A DNA stretch of 45,671 bases from a virus. Below, piece by piece: positions 14,765 to 21,516 of the stretch. A program made the translations under genes and the position numbers. Position 1 is the first letter of the stretch. Every line of letters starts with the position of its first letter. The notes under the pieces were generated by a model. It searched no databases and was not told the DNA's origin. It saw nothing but the letters and a program-made list of their open reading frames with translations. The DNA lies in the IMG/VR virus record IMGVR_UViG_3300045257_000224, positions 1 to 45,671 of that record; one strand, given 5' to 3'.

Positions 14765-14774
14765 AGATACAACA

Positions 14775-15035
14775 TTACACGGTCGGTCGGTCGGAGTCCA
14801 CAAACTCGACGTTGGCAAGTCCCGCGTTCCAGAGGTCTACCGCTCGGATGTGCCTGCACTCGCCACGATAACTACCGCTCTCGCACGTACAAACCCAGAC
14901 CTCTTTGCCGATCCGGTCATCGAACTCGAAACTCACGTTGTGGAACTGACCCGGCCTTGAACGGGATTCCACCAGCGCCTGCTTGATCCCTTGTATCGGC
15001 AGATGGACACGCTCGCCATTGACCAACAGTTTCAC
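14775..15035 (-). CDS. SWIM-type zinc-finger protein
   Basis: 86 residues. VWVCTCESGSYRGECRHIRA (about 46-65) has the CxC...CxH pattern of SWIM zinc fingers, which bind DNA or proteins. A beta-rich N-terminus precedes it. It overlaps the helicase-loader-like gene by 4 bp. In phage early operons such proteins often accompany recombination functions; that role here is inference. Confidence 0.6.
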   Translation of the reverse strand: MKLLVNGERVHLPIQGIKQALVESRSRPGQFHNVSFEFDDRIGKEVWVCTCESGSYRGECRHIRAVDLWNAGLANVEFVDSDRPTV

Positions 15036-15562
15036 GCGCCAGCCAGAATCTCTACCGCACCAACCCGAGGCGAGCCAGCGTCAACCCAGCCCCGCCTAAC
15101 CTCCTCATACTCCTCCACCGTGTAAGCATCCGGGGTGAGCGGCTGAGGAAGCTGCGGAAACTCGCGCACCCTCACCGGGTTCCGCTCCTCCACCGGCCCT
15201 TGTGCGGTCGTGTTCGCCGCCTGCCTCGAGGTGAGTGTCCGGTTTTTATGCCACCACCACACCTGAACCCACTCCGGCACCCCAACATCAGCCGGGGCGG
15301 ACTCCTTCCGAGCAATCGCCTTAGCAGACCATTCCTCCGCTTCAACCTCGCGCCGCACCTTCCTGGCGTACTCGCGCAGCTCAGCCACAGACGGAAACCA
15401 CTTCTCAAGCTTCACCCACTCCAAACCAGCCCTATACACAACCCGGTAATCCAAACCAGATAGGAGTTCCTGGTAGAGACGGACAGACCCGTCAGGCATG
15501 TCAAAACGAGGATACGCCCTCGCTAACAGGTTGAGAATGTCGGCGGACTCTTCCGAAGTCAC
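15032..15562 (-). CDS. Helicase-loader-like protein (G39P-type)
   Basis: 176 residues, GTG start at 15562. The N-terminal about 75 residues show the pattern of phage helicase loader/inhibitor proteins: ILNLLARAYPRFDMP, then RVVYRAGLEWVKLEKWFPSV and AELREYARKV. The remainder is a charged, Trp-containing linker and Pro-rich tail. Such loaders bring the host or phage replicative helicase to the origin. No phage helicase was recognised, so it may recruit the host enzyme. Family assignment is by pattern and moderate in strength. Confidence 0.5.
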   Translation of the reverse strand: MTSEESADILNLLARAYPRFDMPDGSVRLYQELLSGLDYRVVYRAGLEWVKLEKWFPSVAELREYARKVRREVEAEEWSAKAIARKESAPADVGVPEWVQVWWWHKNRTLTSRQAANTTAQGPVEERNPVRVREFPQLPQPLTPDAYTVEEYEEVRRGWVDAGSPRVGAVEILAGA

Positions 15563-15612
15563 ACGCTGTCTCCTACCCGGACAAACGCACGGCGGTGAGT
15601 TGCCGTGCTCAT
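15559..15612 (-). CDS. 17-codon leader ORF before helicase-loader gene
   Basis: The ATG at 15612 follows GGAGG by 5 nt and encodes MSTATHRRAFVRVGDSV. Its stop TGA overlaps the GTG start of the next gene. A hairpin (15587-15593 with 15602-15608, GCACGGC/GCCGTGC) covers the ORF. The real Shine-Dalgarno and overlap suggest translational coupling to the loader gene, possibly as a regulatory leader. Confidence 0.35.
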   Translation of the reverse strand: MSTATHRRAFVRVGDSV

Positions 15613-15625
15613 TCTGTCCTCCCGT

Positions 15626-16252
15626 TCACGTCGCCACCTTTGAGGCGTTGCGGGCCATGTCGAGAAGAACGTCACGGAACGCGAGCGGCGTCGAGTTGCT
15701 CTTGCCCTTGTCAAGCATGATCGCGCGTCCCGTTCCTGGCTTGCCTATCTGCGCGAACGCGCTCACTTGGGCCACGGCCGGCGGCTCATTCCAGAGAAGC
15801 GGCGGCGGATCAGGACCAACGTAGTAGATCCACGTTCGCTTGCGAGCTAGGTGTCCATACGCAACTTGTGACACAGCGGAGCTGTAGCCGTGGTCGTCGA
15901 ACGCCTGCGTCCAGCCACCGTGCCCGGGCAGCGGAAGTCCGTAGCGATACCAGGCGAGCGAATACGCGGGGTGCTCCAACACGCCGCCCCATTGTCGGAC
16001 AGCCGCAAGCGCAGCCTCAAAGCATCCCCCATCGTTGCCAATCGCGTACTTGTCTCCGAGGTACGCGAGCTTCGCTGCGACGATCGGTGCCAGCTGACAC
16101 CACCTGGCGCAAGGCGGGTGCGCCACGACGGGCCACGGGCCGGCGTACAGTCTCGCGTCGCGCTCCTCGTCCCACGGGTCTACGTCGGGCAGGCCGCAGT
16201 AGACGCCACCCTTCTCGACGTACAACGCTGCGACTTGGATTCCCGCGCTCAT
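15626..16252 (-). CDS. Phage protein with AHPPCxxW motif, possibly methyltransferase-related
   Basis: 208 residues. It contains VAALYVEKGGVYCGLPDVDP near the start and PVVAHPPCARWCQLAP (about 41-56), then GGVLEHPAYSLAW. Proteins with this arrangement are common in phages. The PPC followed by an aromatic residue recalls the cytosine-methyltransferase motif, but no clear SAM-binding loop is seen. Modified-DNA or nucleotide functions are possible; I do not assign one. ATGA overlap with the upstream gene. Confidence 0.5.
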   Translation of the reverse strand: MSAGIQVAALYVEKGGVYCGLPDVDPWDEERDARLYAGPWPVVAHPPCARWCQLAPIVAAKLAYLGDKYAIGNDGGCFEAALAAVRQWGGVLEHPAYSLAWYRYGLPLPGHGGWTQAFDDHGYSSAVSQVAYGHLARKRTWIYYVGPDPPPLLWNEPPAVAQVSAFAQIGKPGTGRAIMLDKGKSNSTPLAFRDVLLDMARNASKVAT

Positions 16253-16581
16253 TCCGGTTCTCCACCCTCACCAGCAGCAGCCTGATCGTCAGGCCAGCAA
16301 GAGCGGTAGGCGATCTCGCGAATACGGAGCGCTATCGTCTTGTTGATGCACCCGTCAGCCCGGTCAGAAATCGCGAGGGCACCGCAGCGCATCAACTCCT
16401 CGCGGAACCGTTCCACGTCGTCCAGCATCCATCGGACGTACTCAATGAACGATCCGTCCTCCACCAGCGTCATCACATGCGCTTCGTGGTCGTCGTCAAC
16501 CCATCCACGGAGGAGCGAGAGCAGGCGTTGCGGCGTGTCCTCCGTTGGACGCACGAAAGTCTCGTTTCCAGCCGCGCTCAC
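16249..16581 (-). CDS. Small helical protein of unknown function
   Basis: 110 residues, helical and acidic (LLSLLRGWVDDDHEAH; YVRWMLDDVERFREELMR), with two separated cysteines and an acidic C-terminus. Overlaps both neighbours by 4 bp, so it is part of the leftward early operon. No family recognised. Confidence 0.55.
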   Translation of the reverse strand: MSAAGNETFVRPTEDTPQRLLSLLRGWVDDDHEAHVMTLVEDGSFIEYVRWMLDDVERFREELMRCGALAISDRADGCINKTIALRIREIAYRSCWPDDQAAAGEGGEPE

Positions 16582-17117
16582 GTCGCTTCTCCTGACTCAG
16601 CAGGAGCGGGGCGCGCGGGCACGTTTTCGCCGCAGCCGGGGCATACGAACGCCTCTCTGTACGTGTGCTCGTATCCGAGCTGGAAGCGGCGCGTCTCGAC
16701 TGGACAGTAGATCGTTCCTGCGACAAACCGCATGTGCTTCGCGGGCGGTGGGGCGGGTTCACCAACAGCAGCGGCGGGGGAGGGAGATCCGCTGTTGGAT
16801 ATTATCTCCCGATCTTGTGACGGGTCACGCAAAACAGCAAGCGCGGCCCGAGCATCACGCAGATTGCCGGCGACAGCCCGAGCCAAAGCTAGGCCGGTCG
16901 TCAGCGCCATTGTCTCGGCGTCCTCAATGCAGCCGTCGAGTTGCTTCAAGAGCCATTCGTCTCGCTGGTCGCGTTGCTGTCTCTCGGCTAGAAGCACATC
17001 CAACGCAGCGAGGGCATCGTCTCGCGTCTCGTAGTTTCCGGAGCAGAACTGACCGGCCCGAGCGGGAATTGTGCGTAGTAGCGCGCGGCGGATGGTGTCC
17101 TCCGGCGGCTCAGACAC
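16578..17117 (-). CDS. Coiled/helical protein with C-terminal zinc ribbon
   Basis: 179 residues, GTG start. Helical N-terminal two thirds (DALAALDVLLAERQQRDQRD), then a Pro/Ala-rich linker. Near the C-terminus are YCPVETRRFQLGYEHTY and FVCPGCGENVP, where CPGCG provides a CxxC knuckle and an earlier Cys may complete a metal site. Function unknown; a nucleic-acid-binding role is possible. Confidence 0.55.
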   Translation of the reverse strand: MSEPPEDTIRRALLRTIPARAGQFCSGNYETRDDALAALDVLLAERQQRDQRDEWLLKQLDGCIEDAETMALTTGLALARAVAGNLRDARAALAVLRDPSQDREIISNSGSPSPAAAVGEPAPPPAKHMRFVAGTIYCPVETRRFQLGYEHTYREAFVCPGCGENVPARPAPAESGEAT

Positions 17118-17256
17118 GGCGAAGCACCTGACCCGTATGCAAAATCAGCTTCCATGAGATCGCCGTGTGGCCGCGGCTCTGCGTCGTGTCGGCTACGACC
17201 CCGATAGGAGCCTGCTCCGGGCGTGGTGCGGCTGCGTGGTCAGGACGCTCGCTCAC
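17110..17256 (-). CDS. Small 48-residue protein sharing N-terminal cassette
   Basis: The GTG at 17256 overlaps the upstream stop (GTGA) and the stop at 17110 lies inside the next gene's start. Begins MSERPDHAAAPRPEQ, encoded partly by the 20-bp repeat at 17229-17248 that recurs in other early genes, then a short hydrophobic segment (AISWKLILHTGQVL). No recognised function. Confidence 0.5.
   Translation of the reverse strand: MSERPDHAAAPRPEQAPIGVVADTTQSRGHTAISWKLILHTGQVLRRV
17229..17248. repeat. 5'-coding cassette repeat, copy 1
   Basis: 20 bp identical to the start of the cassettes at 17438 and 21723; encodes the RPDHAA part of the N-terminus in antisense. Confidence 0.85.
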
Positions 17257-17486
17257 AGCGCCACCAACTTGAACCGCTCCCCGGCATTCAACTCAGCGTG
17301 ACGAGCACAGTCCCCGCAGAACACGACAAGCTTGTCCGATTCAAGATCGCGGTACAGGAAGGCACCATGCGTGCAGTCCTCGTTCGCGCAGTGATTCACC
17401 GGGAACGGAGGACGAAGCCGCCCGAACGCCGAACGCGCGGCTGCGTGGTCAGGACGCGAATCAGCGGCAGAACGCGGATCAGACAT
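17253..17486 (-). CDS. Small zinc-finger protein with repeated N-terminal cassette
   Basis: 77 residues from the ATG at 17486. Begins MSDPRSAADSRPDHAA, encoded by the repeated cassette. Then NHCANEDCTHGAFLYRD and VVFCGDCARHAELN give CxxxxC...CxxC, a likely zinc site. It overlaps the replication-type gene upstream by 8 bp. Function unknown; one of several Cys-rich small proteins in this operon. Confidence 0.6.
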   Translation of the reverse strand: MSDPRSAADSRPDHAAARSAFGRLRPPFPVNHCANEDCTHGAFLYRDLESDKLVVFCGDCARHAELNAGERFKLVAL

Positions 17487-17488
17487 CA
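17438..17488. repeat. 5'-coding cassette repeat, copy 2 (longest)
   Basis: Its first 30 bp are identical to 21723-21752; its last 29 bp match 22000-22028 with two mismatches. It covers the start codon and first 16 codons of the gene at 17486. Confidence 0.85.
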
Positions 17489-18246
17489 GAACCTCCCATC
17501 GCGACAATCCTGTCAGACAACGAAGACTTCCTCCCGTTCACACCGGCCCGCAAGTCCGGCCAATGCTTCGCCAACGCCTCCAACGTCAGATCCGCGTCCG
17601 GCCACTTCAACCGATACCGTCCCGCACGAACACTGATCTCGCCGGGAACAAGCCCAGCCGTGAGTGACGAATCAGCCAAAAGCTCCTTCTGCACCCGCCC
17701 GAACCTCGAGCGGTGCCCTGGGGTGGTGGGCTTCCCGAACACTTCTTCTAAAGCAATCCAGACAGCGTCTTTTTCCTGTTTCGACGGCGAAGCCGGAGAG
17801 AGGGGTACTGACGGTTCAACTGATGGTTCTATATAAGGAGAGATTGCAGGATTTACGGGTAGATCCGACCCCGTGGAACGGGTAGATCCGACCTCGTCAC
17901 TATATGACGACGTCGGAATTTCCGACCCCGTGAATGGTTCGTTGAGCACGAACGGAAGACGGTCGTAGTTCGGCTCGATGAGTCCCGAAAGGATGACCCG
18001 GTAGACGTTGATGCGCCGCCTTCCCCGCTGAGCTTTGCGAAGCTCGAGAGCGCCGTCTTTGACGAGCGCGGTGACGAGTTCAGAGACATGCTGAAGGCTC
18101 ATCCGCGTCTTGCGGGCGATGTCTTCGCGGGGAGGCCATGCGATCCCATCATCGTGTGCGTTATCAGCTATTGCGAGGAGAATGAGTCGACGTCCGAGTT
18201 TCTCGTCGCTCTCCTCCAAGACCCGTGAAAGGACGCGGACGCTCAT
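17479..18246 (-). CDS. Replication-type helix-turn-helix protein
   Basis: 255 residues from the ATG at 18246. Residues 1-90 (MSVRVLSRVLEES, LLAIADNAHDDGIAWPPRED, then TRMSLQHVSELVTALVKDGA) form the winged-helix domain typical of phage replication-initiation/DnaD-like proteins that bind the origin. A Ser/Pro-rich linker follows and a C-terminal helical domain (about 165-255) with the WPDADLTLEALAKHWPDL segment. No ribosome-binding site is visible, because an IS1595-type fragment begins just upstream and may have replaced the natural leader. An origin has not been identified. Confidence 0.65.
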   Translation of the reverse strand: MSVRVLSRVLEESDEKLGRRLILLAIADNAHDDGIAWPPREDIARKTRMSLQHVSELVTALVKDGALELRKAQRGRRRINVYRVILSGLIEPNYDRLPFVLNEPFTGSEIPTSSYSDEVGSTRSTGSDLPVNPAISPYIEPSVEPSVPLSPASPSKQEKDAVWIALEEVFGKPTTPGHRSRFGRVQKELLADSSLTAGLVPGEISVRAGRYRLKWPDADLTLEALAKHWPDLRAGVNGRKSSLSDRIVAMGGSDV

Positions 18247-18263
18247 GCTGCGTCCGCCCACTG

Positions 18264-18443
18264 GGCGACGTTCACACGCAGACCGTGGACGGGTTCTTCG
18301 GCTTGTTCAAGAACGGCATCCGGGCCACGCATCACGGCGTCTCGCACAAGTGGCTCCAGGGGTACGTCAACGAGTACGCCTACCGTTGGAACCGCCGGAA
18401 CGAACCCGCACGGATCTTCGGCGACTTGCTCGAAGCGATCTAG
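18264..18443 (+). pseudogene. 3' fragment of IS1595/ISXO2-type transposase
   Basis: About 60 codons: GDVHTQTVDGFFGLFKNGIR, then THHGVSHKWLQGYVNEYAYR and WNRRNEP. The H-TQT-x-GFF-KNG, VS-K-LQ-Y-NE and RWNRR pattern is the C-terminal end of IS1595/ISXO2-family transposases. The N-terminal two thirds and the left element end are absent. It abuts the start of the leftward replication-type gene. Confidence 0.8.
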
Positions 18444-18574
18444 GACTTCGGCTTCTTGACCGGCGGGACAAGCCGGTCGAAGTCCGCTTCCACCTGCTCG
18501 CGCTTCGGCACCGGGATCTCCAAGCCCTTCTCGGTGCGCTGCGTAGAGACCGCCGGTTGCTTCTTGCCGCTCAT
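18440..18574 (-). CDS. Small 44-residue basic passenger protein
   Basis: The ATG at 18574 encodes MSGKKQPAVSTQRTEKGLEI and ends PVKKPKS; its stop overlaps the transposase-fragment stop on the other strand. The GLEIPVPKREQV segment resembles a family of tiny basic proteins often next to mobile elements in actinobacteria. Function unknown. Confidence 0.55.
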   Translation of the reverse strand: MSGKKQPAVSTQRTEKGLEIPVPKREQVEADFDRLVPPVKKPKS

Positions 18575-18592
18575 TCATGATGAGGTTACCCC

Positions 18593-19396
18593 GTGGCCTG
18601 GTCGACGGACGGTTGCCGGGAACGACTCGCGCGGTTCCGCGATCACATGGACGCCCTCAACGAGCGGCACTCCCGGTACGTCAAAAGTGAGCCGTATGAG
18701 ATTGTCCCCGAGTTCGAGCCGGACACCGGCTGGCACACGATCTATGTCGTTGCCGAACCTGTCCCGCCGATCATCGGGGTGCTTGTCGGCGAAGCAGCGC
18801 ACCAACTCCGATCCGTCCTCGACAACCTCGCGTGGCAACTCGCCAACGTGAATGGCCCACCGCCGTTCCCGGACAAGGTCATGTTCCCGATCATGTCCCG
18901 GCAACCCAAGGTCTTTGCCAGGGCCAACGCGGTAAACGGGATGCGATCCCAGCACAAGACAATCCTGGAGGACTTTCAGCCGTACAAGACTCGGAAGAGC
19001 CCGTCCGACTTCGAGCTTCTTGAACGACTCGCATGGATCGACAACACGGACAAGCACAAACTCGTCCATACCGTGGCTTCGCTCGCCGAGGACATAGCTC
19101 CTCAGACCTTGCAGGCGTACGAGGGGTACCGACTCGCGGGTTCGGAGTTCGTCGAGGGTCGGATCATGCTGGAAGGAAAGACATACATCGGTCGCGTCTG
19201 CGTCCGGCCCACCAAACCTGACCTTCAGATGCACATGCAGGGTGCAATCGACCTTGGCGTAGCGTTCGGCGATCCCAACTCTCCCCTGTACGGGGCACAT
19301 GCGGACGGCACTCTGCGCCTCTTGGAAGAGCTGGTCGAAATGATGGTCGGACTGTTCGACCGGCCCGGTCAAAACGGCTCACCGCCCTGGCCGTAG
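18593..19396 (+). CDS. Passenger gene of IS1595-type remnant, unknown
   Basis: 267 residues, GTG start with a GAGG about 7 nt upstream. Helical core with VGEAAHQLRSVLDNLAWQLA (about 62-81) and LAWIDNTDKHKLVHTVASLA, then beta-strands. The RSVLDNL...DKHK pairing recalls HEPN-like cargo proteins common in bacterial accessory DNA, but the RNase motif is not clear. Lies between the transposase fragment and the 26-bp end repeat, so it is a mobile-element passenger rather than a phage gene. Confidence 0.6.
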   Translation: MAWSTDGCRERLARFRDHMDALNERHSRYVKSEPYEIVPEFEPDTGWHTIYVVAEPVPPIIGVLVGEAAHQLRSVLDNLAWQLANVNGPPPFPDKVMFPIMSRQPKVFARANAVNGMRSQHKTILEDFQPYKTRKSPSDFELLERLAWIDNTDKHKLVHTVASLAEDIAPQTLQAYEGYRLAGSEFVEGRIMLEGKTYIGRVCVRPTKPDLQMHMQGAIDLGVAFGDPNSPLYGAHADGTLRLLEELVEMMVGLFDRPGQNGSPPWP

Positions 19397-19644
19397 CCCT
19401 CTCCCTCGAAGGGATAATTCCCGAACCAGTCCGACCATGAGCAGGTGAAGATCAGCCGCGAGCCGTCCATCTTCAACGGCGCGGTAAACTTCGTCTTGGA
19501 GTGCCGGACGATCTCGGGGTCGTGCCCGTACTGTCTCTGCTCACGGAACATGTAGCAGTGGTCGCATCCGTCGCTGACCTTCGTGCAACCCATCCACGGA
19601 TTCCAGGTGCTCTCCGTCCATGAGATCCCCGTTTCGTCGCTCAT
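19369..19644 (-). pseudogene. DUF5131 (phage Gp37/Gp68) gene, truncated
   Basis: Starts MSDETGISWTESTWNPWMGC with AAAGGAG 7 nt upstream. The SWTESTWNP...GCTKVSDGCDHCY motif with CxxxxxxxCxxC defines the DUF5131 family, which may bind an iron-sulphur cluster. Homologues continue after the SWSDWF motif for another 150 or so residues with a conserved LTKRP. Here phage sequence stops at about 19425 and the last codons (about 16) are read from the inserted element. So it is a 5' fragment. Confidence 0.8.
19399..19424. repeat. 26-bp inverted repeat, right copy (element end)
   Basis: Exact reverse complement of 6236-6261. The outer base pairs of the core (GGGAATTATCCC read leftward) begin precisely where DUF5131 homology ends, which marks the right end of the inserted IS1595-type segment. 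It lies 2 bp after the passenger gene's stop. Confidence 0.85.
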
Positions 19645-19654
19645 CCCGTGCTCC

Positions 19655-19679
19655 TTTCGTGACAGTTGGCATCACGAAA
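19655..19679. promoter_or_regulatory. Palindromic operator candidate upstream of DUF5131 gene
   Basis: TTTCGTGA, 9-bp spacer, TCACGAAA: a perfect 8-bp inverted repeat. Its left arm adjoins the AAAGGAG ribosome-binding site of the DUF5131 fragment, so a bound protein or RNA hairpin would block translation or transcription. Confidence 0.45.
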
Positions 19680-19700
19680 TCTAGCACGAAGGGGTGAAGC

Positions 19701-19748
19701 CGGGCAGGCGGGAGCATGGAAGCGCCAACCGCCACGACCGCCTGCCCG
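19701..19748 (-). terminator. Hairpin after alanine-repeat gene
   Basis: CGGGCAGGCGG and CCGCCTGCCCG form an 11-bp perfect stem around a 26-nt loop, just after the leftward stop at 19762. No U-tract; it may act as a terminator or as an mRNA 3' stabiliser. Confidence 0.45.
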
Positions 19749-19761
19749 ACAGGGGAGAAGG

Positions 19762-20712
19762 CTACTCACAGCCGAGCATTCGATCCACAAGCAGCAACGC
19801 CGACACCTGCAACTGCTTCACTGTCGGCTCTAGAGCGGCCCTGGCTGCGGCCCAGGCTGCGGTCCTGGCTGCGTCCCTGGCTGCGTCCCTGGCTGCGTCC
19901 CTGGCTGCGTCCCTGGCTGCGTCCCTGGCTGCGTCCCAGGCTGCGTCCCAGGCTGCGGCCCCGGCTGCGGTCCCGGCGGTGTCCCAGGCTGCGTCCCAGG
20001 CTGCGGCCCCGGCTGCGGTCCCGGCTGCGTCCCCGGCTGCGGTCCCGGCTGCGGCCCTGGCGGTGTCCCAGGCTGCGTCCCAGGCTGCGTCCCAGGCTGC
20101 GGCCCCGGCTGCGGTCCCGGCTGCGTCCCCGGCTGCGGTCCCGGCTGCGGCCCTGGCGGTGTCCCAGGCTGCGTCCCAGGCTGCGTCCCAGGCTGCGTCC
20201 CCGGCTGCGTCCCAGGCTGCGTCCCTGGCGGTGTCCCAGGCTGCGTCCCTGGCTGCGTCCCTGGCTGCGTCCCTGGCTGCGTCCAGAGTCGGCTGCGCCT
20301 TCTCTGCCCGCTTCGTGGTTGTCAGGGCGGCGAGTCCTTCGAGTGCTTCCGCGTGCTCGGTCAGTCCGGCGAGACGAAGGAACGCAGGCGCGCACTCTCG
20401 GGCAAGCCAGTCCGCCGCCATCCACGCACGCTTCTCCTCCACCCGCGACGACGCCTTCGTCCCGACGAGACGGGGGATCAGCGGGATCAACATCTGCCGG
20501 TCACTGTCAGAGAGGCCGTCATTCCACGTGCGAAGGAACGCTCCGATCACCGGGGACGCGCATTCGGGATGATCCGACCACGGTTCGCCCGCGATGTACG
20601 AAACCGCTTCCATCGTGCAGGCGTGTACGAGCCCGTTGTCGGGGGGGTCGTGCCCTCCGGCTTCGAGGTGGAGTTCTTCCAGGTACGGCAGACGTTCCTC
20701 GATTACGCTCAT
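19762..20712 (-). CDS. Alanine-rich tetrapeptide-repeat protein
   Basis: 316 residues from the ATG at 20712 (GGAGG upstream). Residues 1-140 form a helical domain seen in many actinobacterial and phage proteins (YLEELHLEAGGHDPPDNGL; CTMEAVSYIAGEPWSDHPEC; WMAADWLARECAPAFLRLAG). Residues about 144-293 are tandem four-residue repeats of the type DAAW, DAAR, GTAA and GDAA, then a short end domain (VKQLQVSALLLVDRM). The repeat part should form a long Ala-rich helix. Related proteins have been linked to immunity-type or unknown roles; function here is unknown. Confidence 0.7.
   Translation of the reverse strand: MSVIEERLPYLEELHLEAGGHDPPDNGLVHACTMEAVSYIAGEPWSDHPECASPVIGAFLRTWNDGLSDSDRQMLIPLIPRLVGTKASSRVEEKRAWMAADWLARECAPAFLRLAGLTEHAEALEGLAALTTTKRAEKAQPTLDAARDAARDAARDAAWDTARDAAWDAAGDAAWDAAWDAAWDTARAAAGTAAGDAAGTAAGAAAWDAAWDAAWDTARAAAGTAAGDAAGTAAGAAAWDAAWDTAGTAAGAAAWDAAWDAARDAARDAARDAARDAARDAARTAAWAAARAALEPTVKQLQVSALLLVDRMLGCE
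19835..20284. repeat. 12-bp coding minisatellite
   Basis: About 37 tandem copies of a 12-bp unit close to GCTGCGTCCCTG on the plus strand (Ala-Ala-Arg-Asp in antisense), with blocks of higher-order duplication. In-frame length changes are expected by slippage or recombination. Confidence 0.9.
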
Positions 20713-20730
20713 AGTGTCCTCCTGGTCCTC

Positions 20731-20785
20731 AACTCGTCGCCCCAACCTGTGCAGCAGGGCAGCCTCGAGGCGGAGGCGACGAGTT
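20731..20785. other. Intergenic inverted repeat
   Basis: AACTCGTCGCC (20731-20741) and GGCGACGAGTT (20775-20785) are a perfect 11-bp inverted repeat with a 33-nt loop, in the spacer between the lysin and alanine-repeat genes. Rest of the 144-bp spacer shows no ORF of note. Possible terminator or operator. Confidence 0.45.
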
Positions 20786-20856
20786 CAGGATCGAAAGGAA
20801 CGAGACTGCCCATAGCTGACTTCTACCACGGGCAGCCACGCCCTGTCAAGGCCAGA

Positions 20857-21435
20857 TCAGTAGCCGCCGTTCGCTTCGTGGTACGCGGCATTGATCGGAT
20901 CGCCCCACCTACGCTTGATGTAGTCGAGCATCCACTTCACCTGGGTCCGCCACCGATCCAAGTGTCCTCGCCATTGTGTCGGGCAAGGAGTCGCCTGCGG
21001 AATACCACAAGCGTTCGAGCAGACACCGTCGTTCGCACATATGACAGTTCCGTCGTAGGTGCAGTCGTGGTGGACGCTCGGCCAATGGGCGCATGAGTCC
21101 CATCCCGACTCCCTGCTGACTAACTGATCGGTTGCGATCCACTCGGCGCTACCCCACCCGTACAACCGCCGCTCGAGCCGCTTCGTGTAGAGCCACGGCG
21201 GAACAAGCCGGGCGCGAGCTTCGCGTACCCACTTCCGTGCGACCTTGGTCCTCCACCTCCAGTAGCTACGAGAGTGCGGCGGGGACGCGAACGGAGCCCG
21301 GAGTTCCGCTCGGGCTTGTCTTAGCTGGTGGCGGGCGCAGACAAGCTCAGCACGCGGATGGAACTCCCCGCAGTTGCGGTGATGGTGCGGGTGCGGTGCA
21401 AGTGCGACGATGAGAGCAACTATCCAAGCGATGAT
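20857..21435 (-). CDS. Transglycosylase-like lysin, non-canonical start
   Basis: The C-terminal about 100 residues (LYGWGSAEWIATDQLVSRES with catalytic Glu in SRESGW; NACGIPQATP; WMLDYIKRRWGDPINAAY) match SLT/Rpf-like transglycosylase domains that cut peptidoglycan. The frame continues upstream of the first TTG (21165) through a basic region to a hydrophobic signal-like segment (AIIAWIVALIVALAPHP). AAGGAG sits 5 nt before ATC-ATC at 21435-21430, with no ATG/GTG/TTG there. Either a rare ATC start, a sequence error, or a late TTG start. Unusual in an early operon, far from the main endolysin. Confidence 0.6.
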   Translation of the reverse strand: MIAWIVALIVALAPHPHHHRNCGEFHPRAELVCARHQLRQARAELRAPFASPPHSRSYWRWRTKVARKWVREARARLVPPWLYTKRLERRLYGWGSAEWIATDQLVSRESGWDSCAHWPSVHHDCTYDGTVICANDGVCSNACGIPQATPCPTQWRGHLDRWRTQVKWMLDYIKRRWGDPINAAYHEANGGY

Positions 21436-21516
21436 CGCTTCTCCTTCTCGTTGGCATGGCGCTAGCAGGGCGCCCCGAAGGGAACGGCGGCCCTTGATCG
21501 GGGGTAGACTTCGGCG

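Noticed and set aside
19835-20284. CRISPR-like array
   Set aside because: Units are 12 bp, contiguous and without spacers; they are codons of a repeat protein.
19694-20714. Two long rightward ORFs (292 and 332 codons) across the alanine repeat
   Set aside because: They are frames of the same 12-bp repeat in antisense (repeating SQAA or RPRL). The leftward frame has a non-repetitive conserved domain and a ribosome-binding site.
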